A DNA stretch of 39,600 bases. It comes from Armatimonadota bacterium (GTDB lineage: Bacteria; Armatimonadota; Zipacnadia; Zipacnadales; VGFC01). Position 1 is the stretch's first letter, and every line of letters begins with the position of its first letter. Shown in pieces: positions 32,309 to 39,600 of this stretch. The position numbers and the translations under genes were made by a program. The notes beneath the pieces were generated by a model. The model made no database searches and was not told where the DNA came from. It worked only from the letters and a program-made list of their open reading frames with translations. The stretch is from positions 1-39,600 of the forward strand of contig VGFC01000014.1 in assembly GCA_016869045.1 (NCBI GenBank), given 5' to 3'.

Positions 32309-32490
32309 AACTGTGCCGGACCCGGCGCGCCGTGCACTCACCGCCATCGTAGGGGCGATTTCAGCCTTGGGGAAGTAGCCCGTTCGATCACTACCGGAAC
32401 GCAGCGCCCTCGTGGCGCCGGCTCGTGCTGCCCTCCTGAAGGGTCGGCGCGGGGCGGCGTCTGTTGTTCTCAGAGACAGACATCCCCCCG
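32309..32490 (+). ncRNA. Structured leader or small RNA of unknown class
   Basis: Non-coding segment directly downstream of a consensus promoter. Several stems can be drawn: GCAGC/GCTGC (32401-32430) enclosing GCGCC/GGCGC, CCCT/AGGG (32431-32442), and GTCTGT/ACAGAC (32459-32481). No open frame with a ribosome site is visible. It does not fit the 4.5S, tmRNA or RNase P signatures that I know, and lysine riboswitch core motifs are absent. The 3' boundary is a guess. The rest of the gap (about 32491-32581) holds only G-rich short repeats (TTCGGCG/TTCGGGG at 32541-32564). Confidence 0.35.
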
Positions 32491-32581
32491 ACCGTCGGCC
32501 GATGGAGCTGTAGCACGGACCTGCGAGAGGCGGGTTGGGGGTTCGGCGTTCGGGGTTCGGCGTTGACGGCAACGGGAACAG

Positions 32582-32638
32582 GGGACAGTCCATGCGTCGT
32601 GATCCCGACTGACGCGGGATCACGACTTGGACAGTCCC
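32582..32638. repeat. REP-like palindrome upstream of dapF
   Basis: An imperfect hairpin of 22 bp: outer stems GGGAC/GTCCC and GTCCA/TGGAC separated by an A-A mismatch, then a perfect 12-bp stem (GTCGTGATCCCG, 32596-32607, with 32615-32626) and a 7-nt loop. It ends 6 nt before the GGGAGAAGGG ribosome site of dapF. GGGACAGTCC-type ends recall dispersed palindromic repeats; only one copy is present here. Confidence 0.6.
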
Positions 32639-32656
32639 AACAGCGGGAGAAGGGCC

Positions 32657-33514
32657 ATGCGCTTCACCAAGATGCAGGGGCTCGGCAACGACTACATCTA
32701 CATCAACGGCCACGAGGAGCGGCTCGAAGGCGTCGATCTGCCCCAGCTTGCGCGGGTGCTGTCGGACCGTCAGTTTGGCATCGGCGGGGATGGGATCATC
32801 CTCATCCTGCCCTCCGGGCAGGCCGACTTCGCGATGCGCATGTTCAACGCCGACGGCTCCGAAGGCAAGATGTGCGGGAACGGGATGCGCTGCCTCGCGA
32901 AGTACGTGTACGAGCACGGCCTGACCGCGAAGACGGAGTTCGTCGTCGAGACCGGCGCGGGACCGATCCGCCCCGAACTGACGGTTGAGGGCGGGCGCGT
33001 GGTGTCCGTGACAGTGGACATGGGCCGGCCGCGGCTCGCTCGCCGCGACATTCCCATGCTGGGGACGCCGGAGGACGCGCCAGTGATCGACGAGCCGCTG
33101 CAGGTCGATGGCGAGGTCGTGCATGTGACGTGTGTGTCGATGGGCAACCCGCACTGCGTCCTCTTCGTCGAGGATGTGCAGGCAGCGCCTGTGCGGACGC
33201 TCGGCCCGCGAATCGAGCATCACGAGGCGTTCCCGGCGCGCGTCAACGTGGAGTTCGTTCGAGTCGTCGCGCCGGACCTGCTGGAGATGCGCGTCTGGGA
33301 GCGTGGCTCCGGGGAGACGCTGGCGTGCGGCACGGGCGCGTCGGCGTCGGTCGTGGCAGCTGCGCTCAATGGGCTGGCGGGCCGGTCGTGCACGGTGAAG
33401 CTGCTCGGAGGCGACCTACACGTCGAGTGGCGCGAAGACGACCACGTGTTCAAGACCGGGCCGGCTGTGGAGGTGTTCTCAGGGGAGGTCGACCTCAAGG
33501 CGCTCAGTGTGTAA
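32657..33514 (+). CDS. dapF: Diaminopimelate epimerase
   Basis: 285 aa from the ATG at 32657, preceded by GGGAGAAGGG; the frame open upstream lacks similarity. It converts LL- to meso-diaminopimelate for lysine and peptidoglycan. MRFTKMQGLGNDYIYI opens the protein; the two active-site cysteines are in KMCGNGMRC and in ETLACGTGASA. GNPHCVLFV and RVNVEFV are also typical. It is followed after 38 nt by dapL, so both final steps from tetrahydrodipicolinate are in one unit. The strong promoter at 32274 and the leader precede it. Confidence 0.96.
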   Translation: MRFTKMQGLGNDYIYINGHEERLEGVDLPQLARVLSDRQFGIGGDGIILILPSGQADFAMRMFNADGSEGKMCGNGMRCLAKYVYEHGLTAKTEFVVETGAGPIRPELTVEGGRVVSVTVDMGRPRLARRDIPMLGTPEDAPVIDEPLQVDGEVVHVTCVSMGNPHCVLFVEDVQAAPVRTLGPRIEHHEAFPARVNVEFVRVVAPDLLEMRVWERGSGETLACGTGASASVVAAALNGLAGRSCTVKLLGGDLHVEWREDDHVFKTGPAVEVFSGEVDLKALSV

Positions 33515-33552
33515 TGGAACAGGATGGGCAGGACAACGGAGGATAACGTCCC

Positions 33553-34734
33553 ATGGAAAGAGCGTACCGCCTGCGGACCATTCCGCCGTACCCGTTTCGT
33601 GAGACCGCGGCCCTGAAGGCGCAGAAGATCGCGCAGGGCGAGAAGCTCATCGACTTCGGGATCGGCGACCCGGATCAGCCCACGCCGGACTTCGTCATCG
33701 AGGCCATGGCCAAGGCGATCCGGGATCGGCGGACACACCAGTACGACGAGACGGGCCACGGCTACTCCGAGTTCCTGGAGGCCATCGCGCGGCACATGCA
33801 GCGGCGCTTCGGGGTCGAGGTCGATCCTCCCAAGCAGATCCAGAGCACCATCGGGTGCAAGGAAGCCCTCGTCCACATCGAGTGGGCCTACATCGACCCG
33901 GGCGACATCGTCCTCGTGCCCGACCCGGCGTACTCGGTCTACAAGGTGCAGGCGACCTTCTGCGGCGGCGCGGCGTACCCGATGCCCCTGCGGGAGACGA
34001 ACGGCTTCCTGCCGGACCTGGGGGCGATCCCTCCGTCCATCGCGAAGCGCGCGAAGCTGTTGTGGCTGAACTACCCCAATAACCCGACGGGCGCCGTTGC
34101 CGACGTAGGTTTCCTCGAGCAAGCGGTCGCCTTCGCACGTGAGTACGACCTGTTTGTCTGCCAGGACGCCTCGTATTGTGAGGTGTACTACGGCGACGAG
34201 AAGCCGCCGAGCATCCTGCAGGTTCCGGGCGCGGAGGAGGTCGCGATCGAGTTCCACTCGCTGTCGAAGACCTTCAACATGACGGGGTGGCGCGTGGGCT
34301 GGGCGGTCGGTGCGGAGGAGCCGATCGACGGGCTCTCGAAGGTGAAGGCCAACGTGGACAGCGGCACCTTCGGCGCGGTGCAGCTCGCCGCCGCCGTCGC
34401 GCTCGACCACTACGAGGAGTGGGCGCCGACGCTGCGGGAGGTGTACCGGCAGCGGCGGGATGCCCTCGTCGAGGGACTGCAGGGCCTCGGGTGGCCCGTG
34501 ACAGCACCGCCGGGAGCGTTCTACCTCTGGGTGCGCGTCCCGCAGGGCGAGACCTCCGCGAGCTTCGCGAAGACGCTGCTGGAGGATTGCGGTGTGCTCG
34601 CGGTGCCGGGCGCGGTGTACGGCGACCACGGCGAGGGCTATGTGCGGATGTCACTGACGATCATGGCGGACGACCCGTTGGCCGCCATCGCCGAAGCGGT
34701 GGCGCGCATGGGCGAGCTGCAAGTGACGTACTGA
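33553..34734 (+). CDS. dapL: LL-diaminopimelate aminotransferase
   Basis: 393 aa fold-type I PLP aminotransferase. It converts tetrahydrodipicolinate directly to LL-diaminopimelate, bypassing the succinylase and acetylase routes. Motifs: FGIGDPDQPTPDFV, LNYPNNPTGA, and the PLP lysine in HSLSKTFNMTGWRVGW. GGAGG lies 10 nt before the ATG. The dapF partner supports DapL over generic aspartate aminotransferases, with which it shares the fold; the exact substrate is inferred from this pairing and from overall resemblance. Confidence 0.9.
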   Translation: MERAYRLRTIPPYPFRETAALKAQKIAQGEKLIDFGIGDPDQPTPDFVIEAMAKAIRDRRTHQYDETGHGYSEFLEAIARHMQRRFGVEVDPPKQIQSTIGCKEALVHIEWAYIDPGDIVLVPDPAYSVYKVQATFCGGAAYPMPLRETNGFLPDLGAIPPSIAKRAKLLWLNYPNNPTGAVADVGFLEQAVAFAREYDLFVCQDASYCEVYYGDEKPPSILQVPGAEEVAIEFHSLSKTFNMTGWRVGWAVGAEEPIDGLSKVKANVDSGTFGAVQLAAAVALDHYEEWAPTLREVYRQRRDALVEGLQGLGWPVTAPPGAFYLWVRVPQGETSASFAKTLLEDCGVLAVPGAVYGDHGEGYVRMSLTIMADDPLAAIAEAVARMGELQVTY

Positions 34735-34795
34735 CGGGCCGGCGCGCAACCGAGGCGCGGCGGAGACGTACAAGGGAACGTAGGAGCAATCAGGA

Positions 34796-34907
34796 GGGAC
34801 ATCCCCGATGCGACGTCGCTGAGACGGGAAGGCCAGGAGTCGTGGGGCGGCTCACCTGAGCCGCCGATCTGTCATGCCTCTCAGCGATCGCTCTCGGAGG
34901 ATGTCCC
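34796..34907 (+). promoter_or_regulatory. Long hairpin leader enclosing the hflX ribosome binding site
   Basis: Nested pairings: 34796-34804 (GGGACATCC) with 34899-34907 (GGATGTCCC); 34805-34808 with 34894-34897; 34810-34813 with 34888-34891; 34816-34824 (TCGCTGAGA) with 34879-34887. This gives 26 paired bases on each side with small bulges. Inside, an apical hairpin GGCGGCTC/GAGCCGCC is at 34846-34864. The hflX ribosome site GGAGG (34896-34900) is within the outer stem and the ATG follows directly. No known riboswitch class is recognised. Confidence 0.65.
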
Positions 34908-36218
34908 ATGCAACCGGTGACACAACCAACCCCCGACGTTCTGTCTGATGACTCACTCGAGCGCGCCGTCCTCGTCGCGCTGGGGCGCGAGGACGAGGAG
35001 ATGGCTCGTTCCCTGGCGGAGCTGGAGGCCCTGGCCACGACGGCCGGGGCGCAGCCCGTCGCGCGGCTGACCCAGGGCCTCGAGAAGCCCAAGCTGGCGA
35101 CCTTCATCGGCGTCGGCAAGCTGGATGAACTCGAGGCGCTCGTCCTTTCCGTGGACGCGGACCTGACCGTCTTCGACGCCGAGCTGACCCCGGGCCAGAA
35201 CCGCAACCTCACCGACCGTCTCCCCTGCAAGGTGATGGACCGGACGGAGTTGATCCTCGACATCTTCGCGCAGCGGGCGCGCTCACGCGAGGGGAAGCTG
35301 CAGGTGGAGTTGGCGCAACTGCAGTACACGCTGCCGCGCCTGTACGGACGCGGGAAGCTCATGTCGCGGATCGGCGGCGGGATGCGAGGCACGGGGCCGA
35401 TCGGTACGCGCGGGCCGGGGCGAACGAAGCTGGAGGTGGACCGGTCGCGCATCCAACATCGAATGACGCGCATCCGCAAGGAGCTGAGAGAGGTCGCGCG
35501 GCGGCGGGAGGTGAGCCGAGCGGCTCGCGAATCGGCGGGCGTGCCGACCATCAGCCTGATCGGGTACACGAACGCCGGGAAGTCGAGCCTGCTGAATGCG
35601 CTCGCGGGCGGCGAGGAGGTCTCGGCGCGCAATCGGCTATTCGAGACGCTCGACACGACTTCGCGGCGGGTGTCGATCGGCGACGGGCGCGAGGCGATCG
35701 CCTCGGACACCGTCGGCTTCGTGCGACACCTGCCGCACCATCTGGTGGCAGCGTTCCGCGCGACGCTGGAGGAGGCGCTCGCGGCCGACCTGCTGATCCA
35801 GGTGATCGACATCAGCGACCCGGACCAACGAAAGCAGCAGGAGGCGACCGAGGAGGTGCTGCAGGAGCTGGGAGCCGCCGACAAGCCCATGGTGTATGCC
35901 CTGAACAAGGCGGACCTGGCGGCGGACCTCGCAGAGCTTGAGGCGGCGGCCGAGGGGCTGCCCAACGCGGTCATCACTGCGGCCACGACGGGATACGGCA
36001 TGGATGCCCTGCGCCAGCTGATCCGCGACTCGCTCGTGGCGCCGCTGGCCACGGTGACCCTCGAGGTCCCGTACAATGCGCTCCACGTGCTGAACGTCGC
36101 GCCGGAGGAAGGGCGGGTGCTGCACTACGACTACCAGGCCGACCACGTGATCGCCGAGGCCGAGCTGACGGCGGCGGCGCTGGGGCGGCTGAGAGCCTAC
36201 GTGGTCGCAGAGACGTAG
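34908..36218 (+). CDS. hflX: Ribosome-associated GTPase HflX
   Basis: 436 aa. The HflX N-terminal domain shows TFIGVGKLDELEALV, FDAELTPGQNRNL, DRTELILDIFAQRARSREGKLQVELAQL and the glycine-rich GGGMRGTGPIGTRGPGRTKLE. The G domain has GYTNAGKSSLLNAL (P-loop), DTVGFVRHLPHHLVAAFRATLEE and NKADL. HflX binds the 50S subunit and splits stalled ribosomes under heat or antibiotic stress. It is 173 nt after dapL with the structured leader in between, so it may be regulated separately. Its stop is 3 bp from the stop of the convergent NucS-like gene. Confidence 0.95.
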   Translation: MQPVTQPTPDVLSDDSLERAVLVALGREDEEMARSLAELEALATTAGAQPVARLTQGLEKPKLATFIGVGKLDELEALVLSVDADLTVFDAELTPGQNRNLTDRLPCKVMDRTELILDIFAQRARSREGKLQVELAQLQYTLPRLYGRGKLMSRIGGGMRGTGPIGTRGPGRTKLEVDRSRIQHRMTRIRKELREVARRREVSRAARESAGVPTISLIGYTNAGKSSLLNALAGGEEVSARNRLFETLDTTSRRVSIGDGREAIASDTVGFVRHLPHHLVAAFRATLEEALAADLLIQVIDISDPDQRKQQEATEEVLQELGAADKPMVYALNKADLAADLAELEAAAEGLPNAVITAATTGYGMDALRQLIRDSLVAPLATVTLEVPYNALHVLNVAPEEGRVLHYDYQADHVIAEAELTAAALGRLRAYVVAET

Positions 36219-36221
36219 GAG

Positions 36222-37214
36222 TCAGGCCTTCGTTCGAGGTACGCGGAGGCACTTGGCGGCGAAGTCGAGGTCGCCCGCCGGTTGGCGGGGCTCGGGGGCG
36301 ATGATCGCCGGGGCCGCGAGGTTGGTCACCATCGCCAGCGGATCGGGTTCGAAGATCCTCACCGCTGTGACGGGCTCGCAGAGGATCCGGAGCCTCCGTA
36401 CGTCGAAGTCGCCGTCCGCTAGTGCCAGGGCGTCGTGGCGCCCGTCGAGGGTCAGGACCAGCCCCCGGACCCGTCGTCCGTCCTGCCCGACGTTCCTCCT
36501 GAGCCAGGCGAGCCGCTCCCGCACGGCGGCGAGCAACTCGTCCGGCGGCTCGCCGTTGGCCCACATCACCGCAACGACATCCTCCGAGTCTGCACCCTCA
36601 CAGATCAGGTCGATGGGCCCGGCCGGGGTTGCGATGGCCCCGGTGCCGGCGTCTTCCACCGGCCGCAAGGGCTCGCCGAAGTCCACCAGCTCCCAGTTGG
36701 CCAGAATGAAGGCCTGCGCTTCGCAGCCGTGAGGAGGCGACGCAGGCAGCTGGGGAGGCGGCGTCTCCGTGGGTTCGGGCAGGCCGACCGGCAGCACGGC
36801 GCCTGTGTGCGCAGCGGCCAGCAGATCGGGGGTGGGGGCGTCGGCCTCGGTACACGGACGGGCGTCATCCCAGATGTTGACGGCGGCGAGGGCAACCGCA
36901 TGGGAGAGGGCCCCGGGCTCGGACGGCAGCAGGTGCCCGACGTACATGTGCACGTGGGCAAGATGCGGCGGTGTGAGGGGAGTGCTGCGGGCGGCCACGC
37001 GGGCGTCGCCCACGACCTGTGCCCCGTCTTCCCCCACGAGGCAGAACCGCACGGAATCGCCGGGCTCCAGCAGCCGACCACTTGGGTCCTGGACCGCATG
37101 GGGCCAGAAGCCCTCGCTCAACAGCAGGAGCATCAGCTTCTCGAAGACCTCGGCGGGCGTGACCGGCATCGCGCCGTCGGTCCGGCCGGTTGTCACCAGC
37201 AGGAAGGCAGCCAT
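36222..37214 (-). CDS. NucS-like PD-(D/E)XK fold protein, apparently degenerate
   Basis: 330 aa from the ATG at 37214 (GGTGGAGG directly upstream). The C-terminal part reads AGPIDLICEG, VVAVMWANGEP, RERLAWLRRNV and RRVRGLVLTLDGRHDALALA. This tracks the layout of NucS/DUF91 nucleases (IDLLA...VVIELKRG...YM.W...VRGIIVA), but the catalytic Glu-x-Lys position is replaced by Met-Trp-Ala. The N-terminal part has LEPGDSVRFCLVGEDGAQVVGDARV, somewhat like a PUA or EVE-type domain. If correct, it is a binding protein, not a nuclease. The match is by eye and weak. It ends the pth-secretin gene group and faces hflX. Confidence 0.6.
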   Translation of the reverse strand: MAAFLLVTTGRTDGAMPVTPAEVFEKLMLLLLSEGFWPHAVQDPSGRLLEPGDSVRFCLVGEDGAQVVGDARVAARSTPLTPPHLAHVHMYVGHLLPSEPGALSHAVALAAVNIWDDARPCTEADAPTPDLLAAAHTGAVLPVGLPEPTETPPPQLPASPPHGCEAQAFILANWELVDFGEPLRPVEDAGTGAIATPAGPIDLICEGADSEDVVAVMWANGEPPDELLAAVRERLAWLRRNVGQDGRRVRGLVLTLDGRHDALALADGDFDVRRLRILCEPVTAVRIFEPDPLAMVTNLAAPAIIAPEPRQPAGDLDFAAKCLRVPRTKA

Positions 37215-37338
37215 GGCCTCCACCTGCGCCTGGCGTCGGCGGTGCAGACAGGGCGGCGGCAAGCCGCGGAGTGCGCGCCTCCGTCGAGGGGTTCTTACCA
37301 CGCCGGGGGCGATTGGTGAGCAAGCGGCTGACGTGGGG

Positions 37339-38487
37339 TCACTGTTCGAGGAACCGGACGATCCGGGGCGTCACGAAGAGCAAGGAGTCGATGTCCTCGA
37401 TGGAACTCGATCGGCGGAAGTTGACGGGAAGGCCCGTGGCCTGGAGGGCCTGGTTGGAGCGCGGGAACCCGCCCAGGAGCAAAGTCTCGCCATCCTTCAC
37501 GCGGACGAGCGTGTCCACCATCGCCTCCTGGAGGATGGGGGCGGTGCTACCGTCCGGGCCGACGACCTGGCCGGTGGCGTCGATGAAGCTCGGCTGCAAG
37601 CGCATCGTGACCGAGTCATCTGCGCTGATTCGCGGCAGGACGAACAGCTCGATGCCCGTGGCGACCGCATCGATGGTGTAATCCACCTGGCGGTTGCCGA
37701 ACTGGTCGAACGTCACGGAGGCCAGCACCACGGGGATCACCGTTGCCGCGCGGATGACGGCCGGCGTGTTGTTGCTGGTCGTGACATGGGCCGCGGCAGT
37801 GTTGTTGCTGCGGCTCATCGAGCGGTTGGCCGCCACGAGCGCATTGACGTTGTCGCCGGCGATTCGGATCGTCGGGCCGAGCGGCGCCGGGCCCTGGAGG
37901 AAGAACTCCGCGTTGCGGTTGCGACCCATAATGTCGGCGCCCCAGCCCTCGTCGGCCTTCGAGACGATGTTCAGCAGCTTGACCTCGATGTTGACCTGCT
38001 TGGGCGGGACATCGAGCATGCGGACGAGTTCGGCGAACTCATCGACCGCCTTGGGTGTCCCCCTCACGAGTAGGACATTCTGGTCCAACGCGGCCGTGGG
38101 CGGCTCAGTGATGCCGTCCGGCAGGAAGTCCGCCAGACCGCCCCCAGCCCCGGGAGCCTGGGCGAGCCTCACCTCGGCATACGGGCGCTCGCTGAAGGGG
38201 TAGAGGCCGGGCTCGCTCATCACCTGCGACACCGGCCGGACACCCCGCGTGGCGTCCGCAATCGCGCGGCGGAGGAAGTCCCGACGCTCCTCGCGCAGCC
38301 GGTTCGCCGCCGCCTCGGTGTCGTTGGCGGTGGCCGCGAACTGGCGAGCGAGATCGGCCGCAGAAGCGTAGGTGAGTTCGATCTTGCGAAGGACCGGTTC
38401 AGGCTTGGCCGGCGTCTCCTCGGCGGGTACGGAGACCGCCAGCCATCCCAGAGCGCTCACGGCAAGCCAAGTCACCAGCCGAGCCAT
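37339..38487 (-). CDS. Short secretin-family protein (type II/III secretion GspD/PilQ C-domain)
   Basis: 382 aa from the ATG at 38487 (GGAGGG 8 nt upstream), with a signal peptide (VTWLAVSALGWLAVSVPA). A short N-type subdomain (NVLLVRGTPKAVDEFAELVRMLDVPPKQVNIEVKLLNI) precedes a secretin core: TSNNTPAVIRAATVIPVV, GIELFVLPRISADDSVTMRLQP, VRVKDGETLLLGGF and LLFVTPRIV. Secretins form outer membrane gates. The usual N0-N1-N2 series is missing and no secretion ATPase or inner membrane gene is adjacent, so it may form a reduced pore or serve a system encoded elsewhere. The nearest possible partner is the pseudopilin at 5.7 kb. Confidence 0.85.
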   Translation of the reverse strand: MARLVTWLAVSALGWLAVSVPAEETPAKPEPVLRKIELTYASAADLARQFAATANDTEAAANRLREERRDFLRRAIADATRGVRPVSQVMSEPGLYPFSERPYAEVRLAQAPGAGGGLADFLPDGITEPPTAALDQNVLLVRGTPKAVDEFAELVRMLDVPPKQVNIEVKLLNIVSKADEGWGADIMGRNRNAEFFLQGPAPLGPTIRIAGDNVNALVAANRSMSRSNNTAAAHVTTSNNTPAVIRAATVIPVVLASVTFDQFGNRQVDYTIDAVATGIELFVLPRISADDSVTMRLQPSFIDATGQVVGPDGSTAPILQEAMVDTLVRVKDGETLLLGGFPRSNQALQATGLPVNFRRSSSIEDIDSLLFVTPRIVRFLEQ

Positions 38488-38575
38488 GGCGAGTGCCCTC
38501 CGTCGCGAGGTGCAACACAAGACTGGTCTACTAGCGAAACGCCCGAGCAGGCGCGCAGGTTGCGTGGCGACACGC

Positions 38576-39226
38576 CTACTGGGGTCGCCCAGAGACCGAC
38601 ATGACCAGTTGCCCGTTGCACACGGACACGTCGTTGACCGTGTAGCGGTTCTTCGCGGCCCAGTCGGCCAGCGCGCGGTTCAGTTCGGCCTCCATGCGCG
38701 CCACGCCCGAGCCGGGCACGCCCATCGTGCCGATGCGGACAGAGGAGAGCCTAACCTCGGGCACCCCCGCGGACGCCTGGGGCCGGCCGACCGCGGTGAG
38801 GTAGGCCTGCCGCCCGCGCCAGTGGCCGGTGCCCGTGACGGTCACCTCGCCGTTCCCCAGATACGCCCGCACGTTCTGTACGGGTGCGCTGGGGTCGGCG
38901 TTCTGAGCGATGAGATCATTGAGGCCCGCCTCGCTGAGCCGATAGGTGGCGTTGGCGGCCTGGCCTGTCTGCAACGCCCGGTCCACCTCCTGCCTCTGGA
39001 CCTCGAACGGCGGCGGCTCCGGCTGCGGTTGCGCCGGCGCGCCCGGCGCGCTCGGGGGCGAGGGGCGCCGCGCGTGCGCGACCTCCGGCGGAACGGCGGT
39101 CAGCTTGTAGAAGATGATCAGGGCGACGATGACGAGCAGAAGCAGTAGCGAACCACAGCCGATGCCGCAGCCAAGCAGGACCCTCTTCCAGAGGGGCTTT
39201 GAGGGCGCGCGTCTACTGTGCGGCAT
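38576..39226 (-). CDS. Membrane-anchored periplasmic protein of unknown family (possibly LmeA/DUF2993-like)
   Basis: 216 aa from the ATG at 39226 (GGAGGAGGG upstream). A single membrane helix at about residues 17-40 (LLGCGIGCGSLLLLLVIVALIIFYKL) is followed by a Pro-rich linker and a domain with RLSEAGLNDLI, GEVTVTGTGHWRGRQAYLTAVGRP, VRLSSVRIGTMGVPGSGVARMEAELNRAL and NGQLVMSVSGRP. The alternating pattern (free-lipid-ligand style, with N-terminal anchor) recalls LmeA/DUF2993 proteins, but I am not sure. It lies 36 nt after pth and 88 nt before the secretin gene. Confidence 0.7.
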   Translation of the reverse strand: MPHSRRAPSKPLWKRVLLGCGIGCGSLLLLLVIVALIIFYKLTAVPPEVAHARRPSPPSAPGAPAQPQPEPPPFEVQRQEVDRALQTGQAANATYRLSEAGLNDLIAQNADPSAPVQNVRAYLGNGEVTVTGTGHWRGRQAYLTAVGRPQASAGVPEVRLSSVRIGTMGVPGSGVARMEAELNRALADWAAKNRYTVNDVSVCNGQLVMSVSGRPQ

Positions 39227-39262
39227 GGGGTTCCCTCCTCCATCGTCCGGCGCCGACCCCGA

Positions 39263-39600
39263 TCAGGAGTTGTAGCAGCCCATGGCGGCCTCGAGGCCCT
39301 CGCGCACGGCGCACTCGACGGCATCCGCCGCCCGGGAGATGGCCTCCTCGGCGGCGTCGCGCTCAGAGGCGCGGAAGGGTGACAGCACGAATGCCTTGGC
39401 GTCCCGTCCGGCCTCCAGGCGCCCTATCCCGATGCGCAGCCGCACGAAGTCGGCGCCGCCCAGGTGCTGCCCGATCGAGCGCAGACCCTTCTGCCCGCCC
39501 GGGCTCCCGGAACGGCGCAGCCGGAGTTGGCCCAGATCGAGGTTGATATCATCACAGACGACCAGCAGGTGCTGAGGTTCGAGGTGGTAGTAGTCCAGGA
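39263..39600 (-). CDS. pth: Peptidyl-tRNA hydrolase, 5' end outside window
   Basis: The last 111 or so residues are visible; the N-terminus lies beyond the right edge. QHLLVVCDDINLDLGQLRLRRSGSPGGQKGLRSIGQHLG and FVRLRIGIGRL are characteristic of bacterial Pth, including the conserved Asp of the DD pair and the GSPGG loop. It releases tRNA from peptidyl-tRNA dropped by ribosomes. GGQKG replaces the more usual GGHNG. In many genomes pth adjoins rpsF; here about 7 kb lies between them. Confidence 0.93.
   Translation of the reverse strand, partial: LDYYHLEPQHLLVVCDDINLDLGQLRLRRSGSPGGQKGLRSIGQHLGGADFVRLRIGIGRLEAGRDAKAFVLSPFRASERDAAEEAISRAADAVECAVREGLEAAMGCYNS

Noticed and set aside
32541-32564. 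Tandem repeat of functional interest (TTCGGCG/TTCGGGG)
   Set aside because: Only a few degenerate units; looks like simple-sequence intergenic drift.
32309-32656. Lysine riboswitch, 4.5S, tmRNA, RNase P or manganese riboswitch in the dapF leader
   Set aside because: Some short resemblances exist (GTAGGGGCG, TTGGGGAAGTAG), but the conserved cores of these families are missing, so no class is assigned.
32120-33223. Minus-strand frame of 367 codons across the dapF leader
   Set aside because: It overlaps dapF in antisense, and its intergenic part encodes repeat-derived peptides such as NPERRTPNPP.
34735-34795. Separate promoter for hflX
   Set aside because: No convincing -35/-10 pair was found before the leader hairpin, so none is annotated.

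Overview
The window is high-GC bacterial chromosome. It looks like an environmental diderm from a lineage with many secreted proteins and palindromic repeats, such as Armatimonadota or Planctomycetota-like groups; this placement is an inference of low confidence. Supporting signs are a secretin and several lipoprotein or signal-peptide proteins, a DUF1559-like pseudopilin, a rhamnogalacturonan-lyase-like (YetA/PcRGLX) protein, the DapL route to diaminopimelate, and three different kinds of short palindromic repeat. I recognise 31 protein genes, two of them cut by the window edges, and no tRNA, rRNA or CRISPR array.

Layout. 1-6.2 kb (minus): a partial secreted YetA/PcRGLX-like protein, a large secreted protein with an internal duplication, and a pseudopilin. 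The large gene contains a perfect 16-bp parS centromere site (TGTTTCACGTGAAACA, 5119-5134). 6.4-10.1 kb (minus): M42 aminopeptidase, M48 metalloprotease and metallophosphoesterase. 10.2-13.9 kb (minus): an ArsR-controlled operon (arsR, ArsP-type permease, small thioredoxin, radical SAM/SPASM protein, exported SagB-type nitroreductase) with a clear promoter and overlapping operator. 13.9-25.7 kb (minus): a closely spaced run, in transcription order metG, GAF-HD-GYP phosphodiesterase, transglutaminase-like protein, three-repeat secreted protein, ddl, a fusion of an EamA transporter to a HAMP-adenylate cyclase, an orphan solute-binding lipoprotein and a PH-like membrane protein. 25.7-32.1 kb (minus): rpsF, ssb, mfd, ricT and an fmdB-like gene, read from a consensus promoter at 32.2 kb. 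32.2-36.2 kb (plus): a second consensus promoter, an unidentified structured leader, dapF, dapL, and hflX with a long hairpin that encloses its ribosome binding site. 36.2-39.6 kb (minus): pth (partial), an anchored protein, a short secretin and a degenerate NucS-like protein.

How it fits together. The parS site and a gene set that is origin-proximal in Bacillus subtilis (metG, ricT, mfd, pth, rpsF, ssb) both suggest this segment lies near the chromosome origin. Peptidoglycan supply (dapF, dapL, ddl), translation and repair genes are interleaved with signalling (cyclase fusion, HD-GYP) and envelope genes. The most unusual items are the transporter-sensor-cyclase fusion with its neighbouring orphan binding protein, the parS site inside a coding sequence, the 182-bp MITE-like element inserted exactly at the mfd stop codon, a palindromic repeat that now encodes the N-terminus of the M48 protease, and the hflX leader structure.
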